In this document: in pieces, positions 10,310 to 21,740 of the stretch
Position numbering within the stretch: the first letter of the stretch is position 1
How the letters are laid out: each line of letters starts with the position of its first letter
Origin: Proteles cristata cristata
Taxonomy: Eukaryota > Chordata > Mammalia > Carnivora > Hyaenidae
Assembly: GCA_017311185.1 (NCBI GenBank)
Contig: JAESUZ010000354.1
Coordinates: forward strand, 434,001 to 498,000
Length of the DNA stretch: 64,000 nt
Direction of reading: 5' to 3'
Notes under the pieces: generated by a model
What the model was told of the DNA's origin: nothing
Databases searched by the model: none
Seen by the model: only the letters and a program-made list of their open reading frames with translations
Translations under genes and position numbers: made by a program

Positions 10310-10626
10310 ACAATGGAATCCAGCAAGTCCAAATTCTGTAGGGCAGGCCTGGAGGTCTAGGGAAGAGATGATGCTGCAGTTCAAGTCTGAAGAGAGTCTT
10401 CTGGGAGAATTTCCTCTTCTTTGGGGGAGAAAAGTCTTTTTCTATTAAGGCCTTCAACTGATTGGATTAGGCCCACCCACATTAGGAAAGGTCATCAACA
10501 TAAAGTTTACAGATTTAAATGCTAATCTCATTCAGAAAAAATGATGTCAACGCAATAGAATAATGTTTTACCAGTCATCCAGGTGTTGTGGCCTACCAAG
10601 TTGACACATAAAATTAACTGTCACAC
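10310..10626 (-). mobile_element. Old LTR, minus strand (ERVL/MaLR-like)
   Basis: GGCCTTCAACTGATTGGATT, then a GGCCCACCCACATTAGG block, then AGATTTAAATGCTAATCTCA, then CAAGTTGACACATAAAATTA are in the order of a common mammalian LTR read in reverse. The other end of that LTR begins TGATAATTAATTTTATGTGT. Family name not assigned. Confidence 0.55.
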
Positions 10627-10828
10627 CAGTGCACCCCAAAAGCTCTATCCCTGCCCCAACACATAACAACCCTCTCTCCCCATCCCCCAATGCACCCAGA
10701 AAGTAGCCACTATTCTGATGGTATAATAATCATTTTTGTATTTTCAAAGATAGTTTTATCAGCCAAACCTGCATCCCTAGACATGGCAATTTATTCTTGC
10801 CTACTTGTTTTAATTCCATATTCCTTAT

Positions 10829-11008
10829 TTTGTTTTTTAATATTTACTTGGAGAGAGCATGTGTGAGAACAGGTGAGGGGCAGAAAGAGAGAATCCCATG
10901 CTAACAGCACAGAGCCCAATGATGGGCTTGATCTCACAAACCGAGAGATTATGACTTGAGCCAAAATCAAGAGTCAGATGCTCAACAAGACTGAGCCACC
11001 CAGGTGCC
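10829..11008 (-). mobile_element. SINEC, minus strand, diverged
   Basis: T-rich tail at 10829, shortened GA zone, AGAGCCCAATGATGGGCTTG core, and head ACTGAGCCACCCAGGTGCCCC ending at 11008 (given here in reverse sense). TATTCCTT flanks both sides (near 10819-10826 and 11012-11019), a short possible duplication. Confidence 0.88.
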
Positions 11009-11054
11009 CCTAGTATTCCTTGAGACTCTCCTCCAGTCCATAGAACCCATGCCA

Positions 11055-11525
11055 TGCCTCTCTGTGCTTATAAAGAAGAACTTTGTTGAAGAACTCAGGC
11101 CTTATGATGTAAAGAATTGCTTCTATTTGCATTATGGTTAATTGGATTATGCGTTACATTCTGAATTTTTCTCAGACGCTTTATGTAAGCCCCTTTCACG
11201 ATTTCTGCCAGGACAGGTATATAGAAGGGCTGTAGGGCACAGACAGAGCCACATACCTGTGTCTACCTTGTCCAGGGACCTTCCAAGTGGCTTGTAGGGG
11301 TCTCTACAAGGCTGTGGGGGGAGCTATGCCTGCATGTGCAAGGCAGGGTACACAGGTGGGGGCAGAGAAGTGCTTCCTTTAGCCCTGGTCCCACTGGGCT
11401 CCTAAAGTACACATACACGCTCAGAGCTCAAGCACTGTTGATGATAACAGAAATGCAAAAGGAATAGGTGGGTGACATGGGAAGGTAGAGAAAAGCAAAG
11501 TGACAGATAAATGAAACAATATTGC
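11055..11525. other. Non-repetitive stretch, no gene seen
   Basis: A GC-richer segment lies near 11270-11400. No motif-bearing frame or repeat recognised. Confidence 0.4.
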
Positions 11526-11529
11526 AGAG

Positions 11530-12420
11530 ATATGGAGAAAATAAAATGATTTTACTGAAGTGGAACATATAGAAAAGTTCACAAACCATGAGTGTATAGT
11601 TACAATTTCACAAATTGAACATGAGGCCATGTAGTCAGTATCTAATCAAGAAATAAGAGTCTTCTTCTTGCCTTCTTCCAATGATCACCTCCCCTAAAAC
11701 ATGACAATTTCTCCTCTTTCTGTACTTTGGATAAATTGAATCATAGGATATGTAGCCTTCGGGGGATGGCTTCTTTCATTCATGACTATACTGGGGCTAA
11801 TTACAGATGTTTCTGCCTAGAGCTGCAAATCACTGATTTGCATTATCATATAATATTTGATTATATGAGAATTTGGATAATTCCAGTTTGGGGAATGTGG
11901 ATAGTACTGCTATAAACATTCCTGAGGATGCCTCCTGAGAACACATGCACACATTTCTGTTGGGTGTGTAATAATGAGTAAATCTGCAAGTGTACGCTAT
12001 GTCTAGTTTTAATAGATAGTGCCAAAAAATTTTCCCACTTTATATTTCTATTGGCAGCTGACTGGAATTTCCTGTTGCTCCAATTTCTCTTCAATACATG
12101 GTAGTTTCTGTCTTTTTATTCTAGCTATTTGGTTAGCTATGTAGTAGGATCATTTCTAGGTTTAATTTGCATATTTTTGGTGAGTAATGAATTTAAGCAG
12201 CTTTTCATATGCTTCTTAGCCAGCGGGACAGCTACCTTCTTTTATGGAGAGTCTGTTCAACTCTTTTGCTCATTTTTCAGTTCGGTTGTCTTTTTCTCAC
12301 TGATTTGCAGAAGTTATTTATACATTTTGGATAGGAATCATTTGTCATATATGCATGTGAAATATCTTCTCCCCTTCTTTTGGCTGTCTAATGTAAAGCT
12401 TTAATTTAAGATAGACTGAA
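11530..12420 (-). mobile_element. Old L1 LINE fragment, 3' end in reverse
   Basis: TTCACAAACCATGAGTGTA (3' UTR), GGAATGTGGATAGTACTGC, TATTTCTATTGGCAGCTG, TTTAATTTGCATATTTTTGG and TTATTTATACATTTTGGATA appear in the order expected of a reversed L1 ORF2-to-UTR segment. The open frame at 12129-12404 is the antisense of this degraded ORF2 and is not a gene. Confidence 0.7.
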
Positions 12421-12458
12421 ACATCTTGATGCCTGAAAATAACACTGCCCTGTTTACT

Positions 12459-12614
12459 TTTTTTTTTTTTTTAAGTTTCCTTATTTATTTTGAGAGAGAG
12501 AGAATCCCAAGCAGGCCCTCGTTGTCAGAGCAGAGCTCAACACTGGGCTCAATCTCTGGAACCATTAGGTCATGACCTGAGCTGAAACTAGGAGTCAGGC
12601 CCCACCCAGGGACC
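12459..12614 (-). mobile_element. SINEC, minus strand, shortened
   Basis: T-rich tail at 12459-12472, short GAGAGAGAG zone, AGAGCAGAGCTCAACACTGGG core and a degraded head (CCCCACCCAGGGACCCC). The A and B boxes are lost. Confidence 0.8.
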
Positions 12615-12659
12615 CCACTGTCCTTCCTGTGAAGGGCAGTAAAAAGTTAAAGCATCTTG

Positions 12660-12868
12660 GGGCACCTGGGTGGCTCAGATGATTAGGTGCTGACTTCTCA
12701 TAGTTCGTGAGTTCAAGCCTGGCATCGGACTCTGTGCTGATAGCTCAGAGCCCGAAGCCTGCTTCTTTTCTTGTGTCTCCTCTCTCTGACGCCCCACCCC
12801 TCCATTTACACTGTCTCTCTCTCTCTCACTCTCAAAAATAAACAGTTTTTAAAAATTTTAAAAATCTC
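12660..12868 (+). mobile_element. SINEC, plus strand, head-to-head with the preceding copy
   Basis: Head GGGGCACCTGGGTGGCTCAG at 12660, GTTCAAGCCTGGC at the B box position, TC zone and CAAAAATAAACAG tail. About ten bases of the GGCTCAGGTCATGATC segment are missing. Confidence 0.92.
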
Positions 12869-14082
12869 TCAGCAACAGACAGAAGAGGGAGATATGACAG
12901 AACAGGTCAGAGGCGAGCAATGAGAGCAAAGGAAACTATTTACTGTTTGTACCACCCTCAGCTTCAACTAACACACATGCATGCCTTCCTCAAGCTCCTC
13001 AGCAGAATGCGACCACCCTCATTTCCTCGACAACAGGACCAAAAGTCAGGGGTGTCTCCAATGCAGCCACAAATGTACCCCAACTATGGCATGGGCAACT
13101 TCTCCAAATCAGCCAGGCTGATAAATTCTTTGCCGGATCTTGAACCCAAGCCACCTGTCACCAAAGCCCAGTGCTGCCACCTCAACATTTAACTACCCTG
13201 GCTGGCTTCTGATGTGACTGTAAAAAAAAAAAAAAATTAATGCCTTGGCTCACTCCATTGGAAAATTGTGAGTACTTAGGCTAATTTATTTCCTTGCTAT
13301 GCCAGCAAGGAAAAGCATTATTTCCCCAAGGTATTTCCAAAGAGACAGCTGTCCAGTGATCTTCATGTGACCTTCTTAGCAACTGGCTCTCTACGAGGGT
13401 TTTGATAAATGCTTCCGGGAAGTCCCGACAAATAAAGGAACGAGTGAACGCCTGCGTGGAAAGAGGAAACCTGCACTGTAATGTTGGCTTCTTGTGAAAG
13501 ATACAGGTGATGAAATAGGCTTCTCAGCATCCTCAGGTGTTGTGAAAATAATTCAGGTTTTGGATGGCCAAGACGACTACATCAGGTGAATTATTTTAAG
13601 ATGCCACTTCTGAAACTAACCTCTGCACTGCCAAAAATAGGCCAGCGAAACAGCTGCAGCCATAAAACGCGGCCTGGGTACTGGTAAGTGAGGCATGGAG
13701 AAGCAGAGCAGGAAATTTCATGAGCTGGGAGGAGAGACAGCAGGAAGCTTGCTTCAGGTCTCTTGACTTTGGTGAAGGGAGGAAAGGAAACCGTGGGCAG
13801 AGTGGGCCTCCCAAGGAACAGATGCACCTAAGTTAACCCATCCCAACAAACATCCCGCACGTATGCTTTGAGGTCGAAGCACTAGAGCTCTTCTTTAGAG
13901 CAATTTCATAACCAGCAGTCCAGTGCATCAAGAGCTAATGCAAGTACAGCCAGCACCCCTGAGAGGAGAAAAACTGAAGTTCTGGCCTTCTAGAGAAGTG
14001 GCGGCCACCGCGGGGTAACCAAGCTTCAAGTGACACAGCCATGTGGATAAACCACAGAGGCAGTGACGAATTTGAGAAGACC
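12869..14082. other. Non-repetitive stretch, no gene seen
   Basis: Contains an A run at 13222-13236. The 90-codon frame at 12920-13192 and the overlapping minus frames at 13591-13827 show no domain, signal peptide or splice support. Confidence 0.45.
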
Positions 14083-14204
14083 GAGTGTCTGGGTGGCTCA
14101 GTCAGTCAAGAGCCCTACTCTTGATTTTGGCTCAGGTCGTGATCCTAGGGTCATGGGATCGAGCCCAGCGTCAGGCTCCATGCTCAGCGTGGAGCTTGCT
14201 TGAG

Positions 14205-14240
<36 letters not shown>

Positions 14241-14291
14241 TCTCTCTCTCTTTCTCTCTCTCTCCCTCTCCTCTTCTCAAAAAAATTTTTT
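14083..14291 (+). mobile_element. Older-type carnivore SINEC with long (TC)n tract
   Basis: The core reads GAGCCCTACTCTTGATTTTG and GTCATGGGATCGAGCCC, the shape of a carnivore-wide older SINEC subfamily rather than the feline SINEC_Fc type. A TC-rich tract occupies 14206-14278. The A-rich tail was the landing site of the next SINE. Confidence 0.88.
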
Positions 14292-14523
14292 AATATTTTT
14301 CTTCGGTTCTTTTTTTAAATTTTTTAATGTTTTATTTATTTCTGAGAGAGAGAGAGAGAGAGTGAGCAGGGGAGGGTCAGAGAGAGGGAGATACAGAATC
14401 TGAAACAGGCTCCAGGCTCTGAGCTGTCAGCATAGAGCCCGATGCGGGGCTCGAACCCACAAACGGTGAGATCATGACCTGAGCCGAAGTCAGACACTCA
14501 ACCGACTGAGCCATCTAGGCGCC
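14292..14523 (-). mobile_element. SINEC_Fc inserted in the tail of the preceding SINE
   Basis: Flanked by a perfect 17-bp duplication, TCTCAAAAAAATTTTTT, at 14275-14291 and 14524-14540. GA run at 14346-14360, AGGCTCCAGGCTCTGAGCTG core, reversed B box GGGGCTCGAACC at 14445-14456 and head end GAGCCATCTAGGCGCC. It is close to the feline consensus. Confidence 0.95.
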
Positions 14524-14574
14524 TCTCAAAAAAATTTTTTTTTCTGAGAAGAGCCTTGGGGTGGAATATCAGGG

Positions 14575-14745
14575 TACTCTGATTTCATTTCTATTTTGGT
14601 GACTTACGTGCTCTGTCACCTCAAAACAGTTATTCACTTACTGTATATCCCAGCTGGCCAGCCATAAAATGGGGATGACAATTCCTTCCCTTTTCACTTC
14701 ATAAATCAAGTAAAGTTACCTAATGCTCATAATAGCCTATAGGTC
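14575..14745 (+). mobile_element. MIR SINE
   Basis: GGTGACTTACGTGCTCTGTC, CAAAACAGTTATTCACTTAC, CCATAAAATGGGGATGACAA and AAAGTTACCTAATGCTCA follow the MIR body order. Confidence 0.65.
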
Positions 14746-14749
14746 ACAA

Positions 14750-16160
14750 GTTGGTGGTTCCCAGCAGGGTTCCAAAATTCAAAAAGCTGAAAGGAAAAGT
14801 TTTTTCGTAAGTCATTTTGGCAACAAAACTTCATCTGACATACACAGATTCAGTGGTAAAAGCTGACCTGAGCTAATTTGAAGCTTTTTATTTATTTAGT
14901 CCCATTTGGTGCATATTCCTAAATTTCACTGCAGACATGCCAGTGGGATTAAGGATGTTGCTAAAGACCCTTTTAGGACTGTTATAAAGTATATGGAACA
15001 TGGACTCTTTTAACTTTCTAAAAATCCAGAACAATTTGAATTTTAAAGTCTATCTGAACAACGGGACTATGGGTTTGCATTAAAACAAAGACCGGGATAT
15101 ATAAAATATAACCAAATGCCCAAATTTCCTTTTATCTGGTCCACACCGCTTAGCCTTCAACTTCAATGTTTCCTGCATATGCATAAACCTGGTTTTATTC
15201 TCAAACAGGTCACTGGCAGGGTCATTTTATCCATTAAGAACAACAGACACAGCATCCATGGCTCACGCCCTTCCTAAGGGCCTGCAAAACTGAGAACTGA
15301 AAAACAAAGCTATTGTTCCTAAAATATAAAAACAAAACCTACAAAATGTAGCCCACAAATATGTATAAAACTGAAAACGAACTATTTCATCAGTAGTTAA
15401 ATTTAGTCTGCTAAAAGATCATAGCACATGAAAGAAATGTAGATTCAATTTGTCTCATTTTGCAAGAATGTTCATGTATGCACAATAATTGTCAAGAAAC
15501 GAAAGCCTCTCCTAACTTCTATTTGTTCTTGTAGTCAACTGACTACAAGAGCAAAGTAATAAAAATTCTTCTAAACGTTTATAGAAAAATAGTTATGTTT
15601 AGTATGAGATGCAAATGCAATTTAATGTATTTTATATAAATTAGAACACATGAGGCTTATAATGTTCAGCGTGGCCACAGAAAGAAGTGCCAACTCTGCC
15701 AATATAAGCTTTAAAAATGATATGAAGTATTTGGATTGAGAGTTTCTAGGCATCCTGAGCATCACCTAAGTTTCTTTTAAGTTTCCTTTATAGCTTAGAG
15801 ATGCTCTGAGCAGCAGGCAAACCTAATACAACCTTCATACTAAATGTCCACTTAACTTGACCTATAGATCAAAAGAATTCATCTTCACTTGGATTAATAA
15901 ATGGATTCCAATCCAACCTCAAATAGTGACAAATAAACACTGGTCTAAACCTCAGGCTGTTGACATAGAAGCATTACTTCCATGGGCATGAGCGGTTGAT
16001 GAGATCACAATCCTTAGCCGAGAAATACAATTCTATCGCCAAGTTGTGGAAATGACTTACCTATCATCGCGGTGTGTTTGACATAGAAAACTAAAATTCT
16101 CAGGATTCTGCTGCTTTATCATTTAATACCATTATATCGCTCACTACTTACAATAAGACC
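14750..16160. other. Unique AT-rich stretch, no gene seen
   Basis: About 1.4 kb without a recognisable repeat, with only short frames. The lack of insertions in a repeat-dense window is mildly notable and could mean either chance or constraint. Confidence 0.45.
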
Positions 16161-16164
16161 TGTG

Positions 16165-16325
16165 GGTTAGTACAGTATTTTTCTTCATTTGACACATAAG
16201 GAAAAACAGCACTGAGAGATTGAGTGGCATTCCCAAGATCAAGGCAGAGACATAGCTGGAATGTGTATCTAGCTCTGTGTCTCCAGAGACCAAACTCTTA
16301 CCATTGCTATGGCAGGAATTCTCAA
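16165..16325 (-). mobile_element. MIR SINE, reverse
   Basis: CATTTGACACATAAGG, GAGATTGAGTGGCATTCCCA, AGACATAGCTGGAATGTG and CCAGAGACCAAACTCTTACC match the reversed MIR core and tail. Confidence 0.6.
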
Positions 16326-16329
16326 GCTC

Positions 16330-16955
16330 TCCTATCCAAAAGAAGAGGGCCAATCAGTCTCATCATTTTCTCCCTGCCTCCTGTGAAACATTACATACAC
16401 GCACGCGCACACGCGGGCTATAAAACATGAAGCTATCTTTATCTTATAAAGCTGTATCCCACTACGGAACTAAAGACTTTTTAGACTAATAGTATCATTC
16501 TGAGGTCAAATCTTGTATCTTATTTCCCAAATTCCAAAGAAGAGATTCTGTGGCCGTAAGACAGATAAGAGTTTTATCACGTTCCACTGTAGTGACCCAG
16601 GAGAGCCTGGAGCACAGCACAGCAGCAAAGCCAGTGAACCACTGTTGCTTCTCTGGGCAGCAGTCAGCAACCCAAGAAGAAAGACACAGAGTCCATCTCC
16701 ACTGACCCACAAATGCTAAGAACCACTATGTGGCTTATATCATCTTTATTTCTAGATTTCGCATGCTTGATGTTATTAGCACAGAAGGCTTCTATACCTC
16801 GGACGTTCACATATACTATGTTAACGGGCATTTACACGGATAAATGGATTCATAGCTAAGTAACACCTCTGGTTTCCCCCAACTTATTCCATTTTCCACA
16901 GCCGCCAAACACATCAAGATGTCTTCCCATTCATTCCACAGAAGACCCTCCCTAA
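16330..16955. other. Non-repetitive stretch, no gene seen
   Basis: A small CG-bearing dinucleotide patch (ACACGCACGCGCACACGCG) lies at 16396-16414. Overlapping short frames on both strands at 16495-16719 are not convincing. Confidence 0.45.
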
Positions 16956-16977
16956 GTCTAAGTCCACAGATTATCTT

Positions 16978-17201
16978 TTATTTTTTATTTTTTTAATGTT
17001 ATATTTATTTCTGAGAAAGAAAGAGACAGTGTGAGCACAGGAGGGTCAGAGAGAAAGGGAGACACAGAATCTGAAGCAGGCTCCAGGCTCTCAGCTGGCT
17101 GTCAGCACAGAACCCGATGCAGGACTCAAACCCACGAACCGTGAGATCGTGGCCTGAGCTGAAGTCAGATGCTCAACGAACTGAGCCACCCAGGCGCCCC
17201 G
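16978..17201 (-). mobile_element. SINEC_Fc, young-looking, perfect 19-bp TSD
   Basis: TAAGTCCACAGATTATCTT flanks it at 16959-16977 and 17202-17220. Tail, GA zone, GCAGGCTCCAGGCTCTCAGC core and head CACCCAGGCGCCCC are all well kept. Confidence 0.96.
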
Positions 17202-17551
17202 TAAGTCCACAGATTATCTTAAAGAGCACCAGTGATGTAGCCATGCTTCCCTTAAGGTGGAAGTGAAGAAGTCACCTACTCTGGGTGACAGCATATCATG
17301 GCCACCATCAAGGTGTGAACATTAGACGACCCCAGCAATCTCTTCTTGTTCAACTCAGGATTTCTTCCCAGGGCCAAACATTTATTCATTAACTATTTAC
17401 TCTTGAGTGGCCTCTAATACCTACTAATGCCCCAATAATAGCCCATTCACTGCTGATCCAGTAACAGGAGCTTTAAAATTCCCATTTATGATTAAATGAA
17501 CAAAAATAATATAGAAAGGGTATGAAAGCCTCATTGTTTCCAAGTCTCATT

Positions 17552-17748
17552 TTTAAAACATGTTTGAGAGAGAGTGTGCAAGTGTCTGCATATGTGAATC
17601 GGGAGAGTGGCAGAGAGAGGAGAAAGAGAAGCCCAAGCATGTGGTACTGAGCCCAATGCAGGGTTCACTCTCACAAGCCATGAGATCATGACCTGACCCG
17701 CAATCAAGAGTCAGACACTTAACCGACTGAGTCACCCAGGTGTCCCCC
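17552..17748 (-). mobile_element. Older-type SINEC, minus strand
   Basis: TTGAGAGAGAGTGTGC tail side, AGCCCAATGCAGGGTTCACT core, CATGAGATCATGACCTGACC and head GACTGAGTCACCCAGGTGTCC. The CAATCAAGAGTCAGA segment marks the older carnivore subfamily. Confidence 0.88.
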
Positions 17749-17751
17749 CTA

Positions 17752-18535
17752 AGCCCCATTTCTTCATTTTAATATTAATGATACATTTTAATAATTTTAT
17801 AGAAACCCCACTATTTACTATAACACAAAAGAATCATGAAGAAATTAGGCTTACCCCTTAATGAAACAAAGTCATTAAATATTTGGCTGGTAAGATAACA
17901 CAGCTCTATCAATGACTTCTCTCTTCTGTCAACAACCATCTTCAAAGAACTCAAAGGTGTTTTAGTCCAAGTGGGTTTTGACTGCATAAATGCATTTATA
18001 TTGAAGTGAGCAAAGACTGATCTTAGCAGAGGTCATTATGTTCCACAGGATGTATGTAAGTCAAAGTACTGAATGCCTTCAAAACATGTGAAAGTTCCTT
18101 AGGAAAGGCATCAAATTGGATGTCAATACAGATTTCTCAGTACATTCAACAGCTTCTCTTTTCCTCTAACCATGAAACAGACTTCTTTTTTAGTATACAG
18201 TGATGGGTGGTTTACATTTGTGAGTCATATTATACAAAAAATTATGCATATTTGAGCAGTAAAATCACAAATTGGGCATCACAGTGGTGACTTCATGAGG
18301 GACTTCTGGTACCTGAGCCATTCTAGGTAACAGGAGATACAGCAACTCATCTTTCCAGGGCTTTTGCTTCTTAAAGAGAAAGTGAAGTGGAATCACCAGC
18401 ACTATTTAAATTGTTTTCCTGCCCTTCCTCTATTTTTCTCAGCATTTCTTCAGGTAGCACTCACTGGAATTGTTCACTTTAGGGTTGAAATAAAACTTGA
18501 AACTATGTGAAGAAAGTGCCTGTTATGTAACAGTC
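17752..18535. other. Non-repetitive stretch, no gene seen
   Basis: AT-rich unique DNA. No open frame or repeat that I can support. Confidence 0.45.
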
Positions 18536-18539
18536 TCAG

Positions 18540-19165
18540 TTTCTCTCTCTCTTTCTTCTTAACATCATGCCCTCCAGGTCCATCCATGTTATGGCAAATG
18601 GTAGGATCTCCTTGTTTATAGTTGAATATTATTCCACTGCATACATATACCACATTTTCTTTATCCATTCAGCCACTGATGGACACTTGGGCTGTTTTCC
18701 ATGTCTTGGATATTGTCAATAATTCTTCAATGAACACGGGTGTGCAGGATCTTTTCAGGATAGTGATTTCTTTTGGATAAGTACCCAAAAGTGGAATTGC
18801 TAGACCACATGACATTTGTATTTTTAAGCTTTTTAAAAACACTTTTTAATGCTTGTTTATTTTTGAGTGAAAGAGAGAGACAGAGCACAAGCAGGAGAGG
18901 AGCAGAGAGGAAGACACAGAATCAGAAGCAGGCTCCGGACTCTGAGCTGTCAGCACAGGGCCTGACCTAAGGTTCGGACTCATCAACTGTGAGATCATGA
19001 CCTGAGCCTAAGTCAGACGCTTAGCTGACTGAGCCACCCAGGCACCCCTGTATTTTTAAGTTTTGGAAGAACCTACATGCTGTTTTCTCTAGTGGCTGCA
19101 CCAATTTACATTCCTACCACCAGTGCACGAAGTTCCCTTTTCTCGGTGCCACCTCTTAGAGCAAA
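18540..19165 (-). mobile_element. L1 LINE fragment, reverse, split by a SINE
   Basis: The left part carries CAGGTCCATCCATGTTATGG, GAATATTATTCCACTGCATA, ATTCAGCCACTGATGGACAC and AAAAGTGGAATTGCTAGACC. The right part resumes after 19060 with GTGGCTGCACCAATTTACA and ACCAGTGCACGAAG. This is the antisense of the ORF2 C-terminal region. No frame survives. Confidence 0.85.
18829..19048 (-). mobile_element. SINEC inserted in L1, 12-bp TSD
   Basis: TGTATTTTTAAG occurs at 18817-18828 and 19049-19060, directly on both sides. Tail, GA block, GCAGGCTCCGGACTCTGAGC core and head GACTGAGCCACCCAGGCACC are clear. The B box region is altered. Confidence 0.95.
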
Positions 19166-19169
19166 TATA

Positions 19170-21030
19170 AATTTCAGTAACACCAGAGGTAATCAGAAAG
19201 ACAGAAGTTAATTCTATAAACTAAAAACACAATGGCATGAGAGAAAACACAATAGTTGAGATTGAGCATGCCTCCCCTAACCCTAAAAGTCTGTATATAG
19301 CAATGAACTCCAAATGTTCATGGGGGAAACCACCTCAGCGTCAGGCCACACTGCAACGAGCAAGACAAGAGAAGCAAATTTAAGAGTGGATAGTAAAACT
19401 AAGCAAGATGTGGAGCTCAGCCCAGGAGATCCACAAAGTTCAAGTTCGGGCTTGTTTTCGTATGCACAGTAATTAGGGAGAGGGGACGGGGGCAGAAAGA
19501 AGGTACAGTTGAACCAGCCCACACATTAGAGAGAAGGTCCAAGTGACAGCTGGGAACACAGAGAGCAATAAAAGTACATCTTGGTTCCTGGAAAAGTGTT
19601 CATAAAAGACTATTTTAAATTCCTTGGAATCCTAGACTGAGGTGAGAGCTGTGTCAAGAGTTAGCTAGGCAAGAAGGACTAGGAGTCAGAAGAGCAGAAG
19701 CCTTATGATCATCTACCTAGAAACTCCAGCATATTTGTGTTGGAATTCTGGCTCTGCCACTCATTAATAATAGTGAGTACTTATTAGATGGTCACAGTAG
19801 CAGACAGGTCGGTGTTCCAACCCAGAAGAAGGGTTCGCAGAGTGAGTTAACCATACAGATGACAGCAGAGGGTTTAGTGCAGGATGTAGGCCTAGAATTG
19901 GCACACATGGGGAGCCAGGTGAAGGGTGGGGGTGGGAGTGTCAGGCCCAGGGCCCAGTGCTTTGGATCTAAACATAGGATCTCGTGCTTGGTTTAATGCT
20001 TTGGTGTCACAATCTTGAAATTAGCAACAGTTTTTTACATTTTTCACTAGACCCCACAAATTATGTAGCTGGTCCTGGGCAGCAAAGGAATTTCAGACAC
20101 TAAAGATCTTGCAAGCAACCACAGATGTTGAGATAAGGCTTCACTGATTATGGCTGGCTTAGGCTTGCATGGCAAGACCCAGAATCCAACTCTAGGGAAT
20201 GGAAAAAGGCAAAAACAGAACAAACTAGACAGGGGAGTAAGGAGTGCTATGAATAATCATCCCAAAACAACACAACCTGTTGATTCTCCTGGTCAAATGG
20301 GGAGAAACGGTCACCCTACAAATAAGTCATTCTAGTAAAGTATTCTGAAGCTATTCCTATAAGACAAAGATGGCAATAAATACAGAAGCTATGATCATGA
20401 CCCCAAAGCACGTGTGTTCATGGAAAATTCGAACCTATTTTTGGAGGTGGGGGGAGGGAAGGATCCTTAATAATTTTGAAAGGGCGATCAAAACAGAATA
20501 AAATTTTACATAGCCAAAACTTATGTCTGAAAAGCTGCCCATACAGTGATAATCATTGCAGCTGGGTAGATGAGTGCATGAGGTTCATTACACCATTCTC
20601 TCTACTTTCATGCATGTTTGGAAAGTCCATAATAACCATTTTTAAAGGTTAAAAAGAAAAAAACTAATTTAGATGTTTCTGTTGATATTGCATTGAATAA
20701 ATATTTCTTAAATCCTCTAATAAATTATTTTGTTAACATCTTGCTATAAAATTACTTCAAAAAATAAATAGGAAAACAACTTGATTTGAGAATGATTTTA
20801 GTGTCAAGTGTTCTCAAATTACGCAAGTAAATAAACAGTGCTGGTGCCAGAATTTCTACATTGAGGGATTTAGGGATATAAAACTAATTGGAGGGGGAAA
20901 AAATCAGAAATTCTGTCTTGAGGCTCTGTTTACATAGAAATCACATTATTTTTATTTAGATTTCAAGTTGATTTTGAATGGCCTGGGATGGATGCGATGG
21001 AGCTTATGGGAAATTAAAGCTCTTGTATTA
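19170..21030. other. Mostly unique stretch, no gene seen
   Basis: A MIR-like scrap (GGAATTCTGGCTCTGCCACT) lies near 19742. The segment 20560-20650 (AGGTTCATTACACCATTCTC, TCCATAATAACCATTT) resembles the 3' end of an old LINE, at low confidence. Short frames at 19283-19522 and 20150-20335 have no support. Confidence 0.4.
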
Positions 21031-21034
21031 GTCA

Positions 21035-21365
21035 CAAGAGGTTAGGCAGTACTACAGATCCAAATTAACTCCAAATCTCAGTGGCCTAGGAACAACTGGG
21101 GCTTGTTTCTGGCTTGTGCCGCAGCCCGTCAGGAATTAACAAGGATCTCTGCTGCCCTCACTCACCCAAGGGAGCCAGGCCGGTGGAGACTCTACTATCC
21201 AGTAACTATGCGCTTTGGAACACATGGCTTCCTGTAGCCCTGTGGCAGGCAAGAGAGACAGAGAATCACACATTGTCTCGGAACATAAGTGACACATCGC
21301 TCCCCCTACCATTTCACTGGCTGAAAGCTGTGATATGGCAACATCTGACTGCAAGAGGGCTCAAA
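21035..21365 (-). mobile_element. MLT1-like MaLR LTR, reverse
   Basis: The segment has TCCAAATCTCAGTGGCC, CTTGTTTCTGGCTTG, ATGGCTTCCTGTAGCCC and ATTTCACTGGCTGAAAGC, in the order of a reversed mammalian LTR of the MLT1/MST class. The overlapping frames at 21114-21380 are chance. Confidence 0.5.
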
Positions 21366-21740
21366 GAGAATATTCGGTAAGGATTACTGTTACCGCTGTA
21401 TCCCAAGCACTCCTTTAGACACTGCAGAAAGAGTGCAGCTCATGATTTCTGGGGTCTTCAATTCTAGAATCTGAGCTGCACACTCCCAGAGAATTAAAAT
21501 GTCATTGATATGTCTGGAAATATTTGTTCAACAAATTAATAATGAAAAGAAGATTACAAGGTGAAATTTCTAACTTTTTCAAACACTAAATAGTATTCAT
21601 TTTCATATAAGAGGCATGATTAATTCAGATGAATATTAACAATTCATTCAAACCAGCCTAGCTGACCTTTTAACTGCCAATACTTTCCTAGCCGTTGCCA
21701 TGGATAATAGTAATGTTTATTTTATAAGAAGAATGGTTGT

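Noticed and set aside
12129..12404. Hydrophobic 91-codon frame resembling a membrane protein
   Set aside because: It is the antisense of a reversed L1 ORF2 relic; A-rich L1 sequence read backwards gives Phe- and Leu-rich text.
20560..20650. Possible LINE 3' end
   Set aside because: Only two short blocks match from memory; not enough to list as a separate element.
21136..21380. Paired frames on both strands of 72 and 88 codons
   Set aside because: They lie in an LTR relic and shadow each other.
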